DNA from: Candidatus Dadabacteria bacterium
GTDB taxonomy: Bacteria > Desulfobacterota_D > UBA1144 > Nemesobacterales > UBA2774
Length of the DNA: 11,796 nucleotides
Assembly (NCBI GenBank): GCA_020027805.1
Contig: JAHKKQ010000078.1
Coordinates: 1-11,796, forward strand
Direction: 5' to 3'
The notes beneath the pieces are model-generated. The model was given only the letters and a program-made list of their open reading frames with translations, made no database searches and had not been told where the DNA came from. This document shows, one piece after another, positions 6,697-11,796 of the stretch (position 1 is its first letter; the number at the start of each line of letters is the position of its first letter). A program made the position numbers and the translations under genes.

Positions 6697-8040
6697 TTAT
6701 CGGATTTTCGAAACTAAAACGACCCTCAGGTCCATAACGTTCGTGTTCGTCGGACCGGTGATGAGGAGATCGCCGAGGGGCTTAAAAAAGTTATATGAGT
6801 CGTTTTTCCGGAGATGCCTGTTTGCGTCGAGACCGAGCTTCCGGGCCCTTTCCATCGTAGTCCCGTCCGCTATAGCCCCTGCCGCGTCAGTAGGGCCGTC
6901 CGTGCCGTCCGTCCCTCCGCTCAGCACGAGGACGTTTTCGAGTCCGTCTATATCGACCGCCGTGGCGAGCGCGAATTCCTGATTCCTTCCCCCCGTCCCT
7001 TTCCCCCTGATCGTGACCGTCGTTTCCCCGCCCGATATGATACATGCGGGCGCGTCTACGGGGTTCCCCGACGAGACGACTTCCCTCGCTATCGCCGCAT
7101 GCAGCTTCGCGGCGCCCGCGGTTTCGCCCCCGATAAAAGTTGAGAGTATGAGGGAATTATATCCGAGCGCCGCCGCTTTCTCTTTTGCAGCACGGGCTGC
7201 CGCAATATTGCTCCCGACAATCACGTTCTCTGTCCGTTCGAATGCGGGGTCTCCCGGCTTGGGGGTCTCCTCCTCCTCGCCCTTCTCACCCCTTTCTATG
7301 TATTTAACGACCTCGGCGGGCAGCTTCCCTTCGAGCCCGTACTTGCCGATGATTTTTTTGCAGTCCCCGAACGTGCTCCTGTCCGGCACTGTCGGTCCCG
7401 ATGCGATAGAGTCGAGGTCGTCCCCGATCACGTCCGACAGTATGAGGGAGATAAGCGTCGAAGGGAAGGCGAGCCTCGCGAGCCTCCCGCCTTTTACCCG
7501 CGATACGTGCTTTCTCAGCACATTTATCTCGTGTATCGTCGCGCCGCACTCGAGGAGCCTCTCAGTGAGTTCCCGCTTATCATCGAGCGTAAGCCCTTCG
7601 GCGGGCAGCGGCAGGAGGGCCGACCCTCCTCCCGATATAAGGAATACCACGAGGTCGCGTTCTCCCGTTTTTCCGAGGAGACCCGCGATCGATCTTCCGC
7701 CTTTAAGACCCGCCTCATCGGGCACCGGATGGGCCGCTTCGTTTATTTTTACCTTTTTTAGCGCTGCCGTGTGCCCGTATTTCACGTTTATTATCCCCGC
7801 CCTGATCCGGTCTCCGAGTATATCCTCGACCGCGCGCGCCATGGGTGCGGCAGCTTTCCCCATCCCGATAACGTAGATATTATCGAACCCTGAAAGCGCG
7901 TATCTGCTGCCGCTTACCTCGAGAACGCCGTTCTCGAGCCGCAGGTGTCTCTTTACTGCGTTTTCAGGATCGACCGCCCTTACGCCGGCCTCGAAAATGG
8001 AAACCGCGTCCTTTCTGAGCCTCTCCCTTTCCCTGTTCAT
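6697..8040 (-). CDS. gckA: Glycerate 2-kinase, MOFRL family
   Basis: This 447-residue protein matches the DUF4147-MOFRL glycerate 2-kinases (TtuD/GckA type), which convert D-glycerate and ATP to 2-phosphoglycerate and feed lower glycolysis from glyoxylate, serine or tartrate breakdown. Length and layout are typical. Seen are the N-terminal VIGMGKAAAPMA (57-68), the glycine-rich nucleotide loop ISGGGSALLPLP (135-146), KHVSRVKGGRLA, LSDVIGDDLDSIASGPT, ISGGETTV, GTGGRNQEFALA, and the MOFRL hallmark GGTDGTDGPTDAAGA (375-389). A charged insert rich in Glu and Lys lies near residue 250. The ATG gives the family N-terminus. There is no properly placed Shine-Dalgarno, and the putative promoter is only a few bases upstream, so a leaderless transcript is possible. 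The gene is divergent from the Cys-rich secreted protein. Confidence 0.94.
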   Translation of the reverse strand: MNRERERLRKDAVSIFEAGVRAVDPENAVKRHLRLENGVLEVSGSRYALSGFDNIYVIGMGKAAAPMARAVEDILGDRIRAGIINVKYGHTAALKKVKINEAAHPVPDEAGLKGGRSIAGLLGKTGERDLVVFLISGGGSALLPLPAEGLTLDDKRELTERLLECGATIHEINVLRKHVSRVKGGRLARLAFPSTLISLILSDVIGDDLDSIASGPTVPDRSTFGDCKKIIGKYGLEGKLPAEVVKYIERGEKGEEEETPKPGDPAFERTENVIVGSNIAAARAAKEKAAALGYNSLILSTFIGGETAGAAKLHAAIAREVVSSGNPVDAPACIISGGETTVTIRGKGTGGRNQEFALATAVDIDGLENVLVLSGGTDGTDGPTDAAGAIADGTTMERARKLGLDANRHLRKNDSYNFFKPLGDLLITGPTNTNVMDLRVVLVSKIR

Positions 8041-8048
8041 GGCCTCAA

Positions 8049-8077
8049 ATTATAACGAGCGCGCGCTCGAGTAACAA
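8049..8077 (-). promoter_or_regulatory. gckA promoter with palindromic operator in the spacer
   Basis: On the minus strand, TTGTTA (8077-8072, 4 of 6) and a perfect TATAAT (8054-8049) are 17 bases apart. The start point would fall at about 8042-8040, right at the gckA ATG, implying a leaderless or nearly leaderless mRNA. The 14-base perfect palindrome CGAGCGCGCGCTCG (8056-8069) fills the spacer, a position where a bound repressor would block RNA polymerase. Confidence 0.5.
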
Positions 8078-8110
8078 CAAACCACTGCCCCTCCATCGGT
8101 GTTTTAATTT

Positions 8111-8140
8111 TTCTCCGCGGCGGGCATCTCATCTTATAAT
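8111..8140 (+). promoter_or_regulatory. Possible promoter of the Cys-rich candidate selenoprotein gene
   Basis: A perfect TATAAT (8135-8140) has a weak -35-like TTCTCC (8111-8116) 18 bases upstream. Transcription would start near 8147, about 20 bases before the ATG at 8167. The leader includes a small inverted repeat, CCGT-N6-ACGG (8141-8154), and no strong Shine-Dalgarno. Confidence 0.4.
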
Positions 8141-8166
8141 CCGTAAAATCACGGGTAGATTCTCGA

Positions 8167-8838
8167 ATGGGATTAATACCGGGCAACACTACGAATAGAG
8201 CCATTCAAGCGCTCATAATACTACCCCTCCATCCGTTTGTACTATATATCGGCCTCGCACGCGGGGCCGGCGGCGCGGACGGTTCCCCTCGGGCCTCGTG
8301 TGCCGAGAGCTGCGGTAACTCCCGGAAAAACTGCGAGCTCTCCTGCTCCCAGATCATGGGCGGGGGGGTCGAGAGCGGGAAAAAGAGGGAGTGCTTTGAG
8401 GCGTGCGCGAATGAGGAGGCCGGATGCGGCGAGAGGTGCCTCAACCCGACGCCCCGTCCCTCTCCCAAGCCCGGGCCCTACAGCGGCAAGACCTACACCG
8501 GGGCGTGCGAGTCGAGGTCGAGAGACTGCGCGGAGGCGTGCACAAGGTTTATCGGCGGCGGTGCTGCGAGCGTGGAAAGGGCTGACTGTGAAAATGACTG
8601 CCGGAAGGAGCTCGATAAGTGCAGGGGTGTATGCGCAGACCCGGGCGCCCCGCAGGCGTACGACCCTGGAGTATTCGAGAATAACCCCTGCGCCGGGACC
8701 TGCGCGGAGAAGCTCGGGGAATGCGAAGGGACATGATCTATGTTCTCCCAGGAAGGGGAGGACGGCGGTAAGCGCGGTGAGTGTATGAGGGGATGTAAAG
8801 ACGTCGAGTATAATTGCCTTTCTTCGTGCCCGCGGTAA
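8167..8838 (+). CDS. Secreted Cys-ladder repeat protein with in-frame TGA; candidate selenoprotein
   Basis: I do not recognise the family. Read through the TGA at 8734-8736, the protein has 223 residues. The N-terminus looks like a Sec signal peptide (MGLIPGNTTNR, hydrophobic core about 12-30, then ARGAGGA). Three tandem repeats with an exact 65-residue period follow, each CX3C-X6-CX3C-X15-CX3C-X6-CX3C. Cys lie at 45, 49, 56, 60, 76, 80, 87, 91; at 114, 121, 125, 141, 145, 152, 156 (Tyr110 replaces the first); and at 175, 179, 186, then 206, 210, 217, 221. TGA codon 190 is in register with Cys60 and Cys125. The pattern suggests helical hairpins stapled by disulfides. The TGA may encode selenocysteine, or may be a fresh nonsense change of a TGC/TGT codon. 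A standard caller would stop at 8736 (189 residues). No strong ribosome binding site precedes the ATG. Confidence 0.7.
8743..8762 (+). promoter_or_regulatory. SECIS-like hairpin downstream of the in-frame TGA
   Basis: Stem TTCTCCC (8743-8749) pairs with GGGAGGA (8756-8762) over seven pairs, one a T-G wobble. It closes a 6-base loop, AGGAAG. Bacterial SECIS elements are hairpins just after the UGA, inside the coding sequence, with G in the first loop bases; the E. coli fdhF loop is AGGUCU. Here 13 bases separate the TGA from the loop, against 17 in fdhF, which is slightly short. It fits the selenocysteine reading but is not proof. Confidence 0.45.
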
Positions 8839-8887
8839 ACGGTAAATCAGTAATTTTTTATCCGTCTGTTTTTCCTGTCGAACTGAT

Positions 8888-9281
8888 TCATCTATTCGAG
8901 GGCCGCAGCCGGCTGAGCTGCTGCAGATTCCCGAGCGCCTCCAATATCTCGTCTTTAATACTGTCCCTGTTCTCGAGGTTCATTCTAAAGATCCGATTCC
9001 GTTAAGCTGAGAGGATCGAGGAACGAATCGAAAGCGGTGACGTCGACCCTGTACTTCCCGATCTGATACGGGCTGTCGATGAATACGTGCGCCAGTATCG
9101 ATTTTCTCCCGTTGAGGCTCACGAGCTGGAACCCCTTCCTCTCCCCCTTGTAGCGTATCTCCTCGGTGTAAAACCCTCGGGGGGTATACCTCGCGAGCTC
9201 ATAGACGAGCTGCTTTATGAGTGTGGTTTTTCCTATTCCCGGGAGCCCCGTTACAAGAATGTTCTTTCTTTCCCTGTCCAT
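8888..9281 (-). pseudogene. THEP1-type nucleoside-triphosphatase gene with internal deletion
   Basis: The 98-residue ORF (9281-8985) matches the N-terminal half of THEP1-type NTPases: P-loop TGLPGIGKTTLIKQL, RGFYTEEIR, a stretch like ILAHVFIDSPYQIGKYRVDV, and FDSFLDPLSLTESDL. It then hits TAG exactly where the Walker B strand (typically LIVIDEIGKME) should follow. Just past the stop, in another frame (8983-8888), ENRDSIKDEILEAL resembles the extreme C-terminus of the same family. So roughly 50-60 residues, including Walker B and the middle of the fold, are missing, and the frame is broken. Intact members have about 170-180 residues. The 5' part has no damage, so the event is probably recent; an assembly collapse is the alternative. 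A working ATPase is unlikely without Walker B. It lies 95 bases downstream of the cysteine desulfurase gene. Confidence 0.7.
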
Positions 9282-9376
9282 GTCGTTTTGTTACGTGATT
9301 GTTTTCGTAGAGGGCTGCGGATGCGGGGCGCCGGTCACGGTTCCAGGTTGAACGCGGTTCGGAAAGCAGGCGGTAT

Positions 9377-10519
9377 TTACACCCTTAGCCGGTCACAGAT
9401 ATCCCTTATCAGATGAACGGCCTTGTCTACTTCATCGAAAGTATTCTCTACTGAAAAACTGAACCGGATGCTTGAATACGCCTCGGATTCCGATAGCCCC
9501 ATCGAGCACAGTACGTACGAGGGCGAGACCTCGAAGTTAGTGCAAGCGGAGCTCTGGGAGCACCTCACTCCCGCCCTGTCCAGTTCTCTTACGAGCTTCC
9601 TCCCGTCTATTCCTCCGAACTTAATATTCGTGGTGTTGCATACCCTGTTCTTTGCATCGCCGTTTACCCTGGTCCCCGGGACGAAATCGAGCACCATGGT
9701 CTCGAACCTGTCCCTCAATTCCTTCATGCAGGCGGCGAGGCGTGTCAAATCGTTCTTTCTGAGCTCTGAGGCTTTACCGAGCCCGGCGATCCCGGGCAGG
9801 TTCTCGGTCCCAGGTCTGAATCCCTCCTCCTGAAACCCGCCGAACAATATCGGCGCGAGGAGGAATTTGTCCCTGGCGTAAATGACTCCGGTTCCCTGGG
9901 GCCCGTGGAATTTATGCCCGGTAAAAGAAAGGAAATCGAACGGGAGTTTTTCTACGCTCATTTCGAGCTTGCCTACGGCCTGCGCAGCGTCCGTGTGGAA
10001 AGGCACCCCCCTCTCGCGGCAAATCTCCCCCGCTTCGACGACAGGCTGTATGACGCCCGTTTCGTTGTTGACCCACTGTACTGAGACGAGCGAAGTATCC
10101 TCGTTCATCATTTCCCTGAGCTCGTCCAGGTCGATTATGCCGTCCGGATCGACCTTTATCAGCTTTATCTCGACGCCGTTTATGCAGAGGTAGCTGCACA
10201 TCTTCCTTATGGAGGAGTGCTCGACGGTTGTCGTGATAACGCGGCATTTCTTTCCCTTGCCCCTTGTGCAGGAATAGAACGCCATATTGTTCGACTCGGT
10301 CCCCGAGCTTGTGAAAGTGATCTTGGAGGGGCTCGAGCCTATAAGCGCCGCGACCTTTTCCCTGGCGTTTGCGAGGTGTCTCCTCGCCCTTTCGCCCGTC
10401 GAGTGGGCGCTCGAGGGGTTCCCGAATTCGTCGCCCAGCATCTTATAGACCTCTTCCCTCACTTCGGGAAGCGGCTTCGTCGTTGCGTTGTTATCGAGGT
10501 AGATTTCCCTGTATTCCAT
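9377..10519 (-). CDS. Cysteine desulfurase, NifS/IscS-like (class V aminotransferase fold)
   Basis: This PLP enzyme removes sulfur from cysteine as a persulfide for Fe-S clusters, tRNA thiolation or cofactors; some relatives also handle selenocysteine. Seen (380-residue numbering) are YLDNNATT at the N-terminus, GTESNN, the PLP-stacking His101 (VEHSS), HTDAAQAVG, the PLP lysine Lys203 (SFTGHKFHGPQGTG), GFRPGTENLPGIAG, and the catalytic loop with Cys326 in SQSSACTNFEVSPSYVL. The loop is the longer group I type, but TNFEVSPSYVL differs from the common SSGSLEPSYVL, so it is not classical IscS. The ATG at 10519 gives the standard N-terminus. An ATG at 10549 would add ten residues but overlaps a TATAAT on the minus strand (10546-10541), which may be the gene's own -10 box. 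No clear Shine-Dalgarno is seen, and no iscU or nifU neighbour is present. Confidence 0.93.
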   Translation of the reverse strand: MEYREIYLDNNATTKPLPEVREEVYKMLGDEFGNPSSAHSTGERARRHLANAREKVAALIGSSPSKITFTSSGTESNNMAFYSCTRGKGKKCRVITTTVEHSSIRKMCSYLCINGVEIKLIKVDPDGIIDLDELREMMNEDTSLVSVQWVNNETGVIQPVVEAGEICRERGVPFHTDAAQAVGKLEMSVEKLPFDFLSFTGHKFHGPQGTGVIYARDKFLLAPILFGGFQEEGFRPGTENLPGIAGLGKASELRKNDLTRLAACMKELRDRFETMVLDFVPGTRVNGDAKNRVCNTTNIKFGGIDGRKLVRELDRAGVRCSQSSACTNFEVSPSYVLCSMGLSESEAYSSIRFSFSVENTFDEVDKAVHLIRDICDRLRV

Positions 10520-10657
10520 AACCCGGCCCGATCTCGAGATATTATACATTATTTGGAGTTTTCTATTTGTAAGGAGCGCCGTCGGCCTGCATGGAGCGAA
10601 ACGTTTTCGCCTTTTAAAAGTGCGGGTTTATGCGTATCGAGAGGTGGGGGGGATTCA

Positions 10658-11053
10658 TCAGGACCCTTTTTCGAGGTCGTATTCTTCAGGGGTCATTATC
10701 GTGATGCAGGGCCTATGATCCGCTCTTTCGAGGGGCCCCAGGTGTGACATCAGCTGCACGTTTTCCTCTTTCCCCGCCCTCGAAAGGGGCACGGGGAAGT
10801 ATATCAGGTTGGATTTATTGTTCAGGCGGTGGACTCTTATGAAATACAGGAGCTTATCCAGTATGCTTCTTAACCTTCTTTTCTCATCTTCTTCTGTCAT
10901 CGAGCCCGCGCCGTCACCCGTAATCCAGCTGTCCCAGACCGTTGAAGTGATAAACACCGGCACGAGGAGGCCCGCTTCCTTCGCGGTCTCGGAGATGTCT
11001 CTCTGCTTCCCTTCCTCGATCGCCTGTTTTCTCGTTTGAATTCCGGTTTTCAT
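10658..11053 (-). CDS. Small DUF6573-like protein
   Basis: This 131-residue soluble protein resembles DUF6573 proteins, whose function is unknown. The family-like elements are TRKQAIEEGKQRDISETAKEAG near the N-terminus, then VPVFITSTVWDSWI, a helical region with RLRSILDKLLYFIRVHRLNN, a beta-rich segment (LIYFPVPLS), and a C-terminal end, PCITIMTPEEYD. It has no signal peptide or membrane segment. It starts 17 bases after the stop of the cyclase-family gene on the same strand, so they may share a transcript. No strong ribosome binding site is visible. It stops at TGA. DUF6573 members are often found in mobile or accessory DNA, but nothing else here marks this as a mobile element. The family match is from memory of the motif pattern. 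Confidence 0.75.
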   Translation of the reverse strand: MKTGIQTRKQAIEEGKQRDISETAKEAGLLVPVFITSTVWDSWITGDGAGSMTEEDEKRRLRSILDKLLYFIRVHRLNNKSNLIYFPVPLSRAGKEENVQLMSHLGPLERADHRPCITIMTPEEYDLEKGS

Positions 11054-11070
11054 CCTGATATTTTACCCGC

Positions 11071-11796
11071 TCAAATCGTTTCAGGGACAAGCGCCACGAT
11101 CCTGAGAGGCCCTCCGCTTCCGCCTTTTATTTTCATCGGGAGCGCTATTACGAAAGCGCCCTTCGGCGGCAGCCTGTCCAGGTTCGCGACGTTCTCGAAA
11201 GCCGGTATGTTCTCCCTGAACAAGATCCTGTGGCTTTCGAATAGCTGCGACTGCCCGTAATCTATGCTCGGGGTGTCGAGGCCTATAGCGTTTATATTAC
11301 GGTTTTCCGTCAGCCACTCCGCGGCCGCGGGGTCGAGGCCCGGAAAATGAAGCTCCTTGACCGCCTCCAGTCCCTTTTTATCCGTCCCCATATATTTCAC
11401 CTTGTCCGGCCAATACTTCGCATAACCCGTATTGAGGAGGACTATGGAATCGCCGGGGATCCTTCCGTTGACGCCCTCCCATTCCCTAAAGTCTTCTATG
11501 CCGATCTGGTAATCGGGGTCGGACGCGGCTTTCTTCGATACGTCGATAACTACAGCGTTGCCTGTGAGACTTTCTAGAGGTATTTCGTCGAGAGTCTGCC
11601 TGCCCTCCGCAAAGTGCCGGGGCGCGTCTATATGGGTCCCCCCGTGCTCCTCAGCCGTATATTTATTGGCGGCGTAATAGTAGCCCTTGTCGGTAGTCCC
11701 GTCGAATACGGTCTCTAGCCTGAACCCTTCTCCCGTCGGCCAGTAGACCGTATCGCTCGAAAAATCGTGCGTGAGGTCGATCCATTTCCCCTGAGG
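11071..11796 (-). CDS. Cyclase-family hydrolase (kynurenine formamidase-like), 5' end outside the window
   Basis: The frame is open from the right window edge to a TGA at 11071-11073, giving 241 residues; little is missing, because the family N-terminal strand (WIDLTHDFSSDTVYWP) is near the edge. The metal-binding hallmark HGGTHIDAPRHFAEG is present, as in the Cyclase superfamily of Mn/Zn hydrolases that includes bacterial kynurenine formamidase. Later motifs are GDSIVLLNTGYAKYW, AIGLDTPSIDYGQS, FESHRILFRENIPAFENVANL and the C-terminal LPMKIKGGSGGPLRIVALVP. The substrate cannot be assigned from sequence; cyclic or acyl amide hydrolysis is likely. A DUF6573-like gene follows after 17 bases. 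Confidence 0.92.
   Translation of the reverse strand, partial: PQGKWIDLTHDFSSDTVYWPTGEGFRLETVFDGTTDKGYYYAANKYTAEEHGGTHIDAPRHFAEGRQTLDEIPLESLTGNAVVIDVSKKAASDPDYQIGIEDFREWEGVNGRIPGDSIVLLNTGYAKYWPDKVKYMGTDKKGLEAVKELHFPGLDPAAAEWLTENRNINAIGLDTPSIDYGQSQLFESHRILFRENIPAFENVANLDRLPPKGAFVIALPMKIKGGSGGPLRIVALVPETI

Noticed and set aside
7013..7876. 287-codon plus-strand ORF opposite gckA
   Set aside because: It is a shadow of the GC-rich gckA gene. The protein is low-complexity Ser/Pro/Ala/Arg with no family resemblance, while the other strand is a clear glycerate kinase.
8237..8788. 183-codon plus-strand ORF overlapping the Cys-rich gene in another frame, which crosses the TGA
   Set aside because: Its product is Arg/Ala/Pro-rich noise. 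The exact 65-residue Cys periodicity exists only in the frame of 8167, so no frameshift is needed.
8985..8987. In-frame TAG ending the THEP1 N-terminal half as a possible recoded codon
   Set aside because: Reading through the TAG does not restore a THEP1-like sequence. The family tail is in a different frame, which fits a deletion better than recoding.
10541..10546. Minus-strand TATAAT upstream of the cysteine desulfurase as a separate promoter feature
   Set aside because: No acceptable -35 hexamer is found at 16-18 bases, so I only use it as weak support for the ATG at 10519.

Overview
This window looks like chromosomal DNA from a Gram-negative, probably uncultured bacterium of moderately high G+C content. 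The mix of genes fits the deltaproteobacterial, Dadabacteria or Nitrospinae type of lineage: a glnB-glnA pair behind a sigma54-type promoter, an MshEN-receiver protein, a membrane diadenylate cyclase, and a secreted Cys-rich protein. The lineage is inference only, because no rRNA or ribosomal gene is present. TGA serves as a normal stop in at least three genes (DUF2237, the DUF6573-like gene, the cyclase-family gene), so the standard code is in use.

Layout. Positions 1-2115 (minus strand) hold a nitrogen-assimilation operon: a sigma54-like promoter, glnB (PII), glnA (type I glutamine synthetase) and a strong hairpin terminator. Positions 2117-2597 are a 480-base divergent intergenic region with inverted repeats and -10-like boxes but no convincing gene. 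Positions 2598-4767 (plus) hold an MshEN-linker-receiver signalling protein and an all-helical protein of unknown function. Positions 4970-5341 (plus) hold a DUF2237 protein. Positions 5367-6569 (minus) encode a CdaA-type diadenylate cyclase fused to its usual partner domain, YbbR. Positions 6697-8040 (minus) encode a MOFRL-family glycerate 2-kinase. Its promoter sits so close to the start codon that the mRNA may be leaderless, and a perfect palindrome lies between its -35 and -10 boxes.

The most interesting locus is 8167-8838 (plus). It encodes a secreted protein made of three tandem repeats with an exact 65-residue period. Each repeat is a Cys ladder with spacing CX3C-X6-CX3C-X15-CX3C-X6-CX3C. 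An in-frame TGA at 8734-8736 falls exactly where repeats 1 and 2 have a conserved Cys. The reading frame and Cys ladder continue perfectly for 33 more codons to a TAA. A 7-bp hairpin with a 6-base loop starting AGG lies just downstream, as in bacterial SECIS elements. This is a candidate new secreted selenoprotein that a standard gene caller would truncate.

The rest (8888-11796, minus strand) holds a THEP1-type NTPase gene with an internal deletion, a NifS/IscS-like cysteine desulfurase, a small DUF6573-like protein, and a cyclase-family (kynurenine formamidase-like) hydrolase that runs off the window. Apart from glnB-glnA there is no obvious single pathway. The desulfurase could supply sulfur or selenium, but no selA, selB, selC or selD is visible here.
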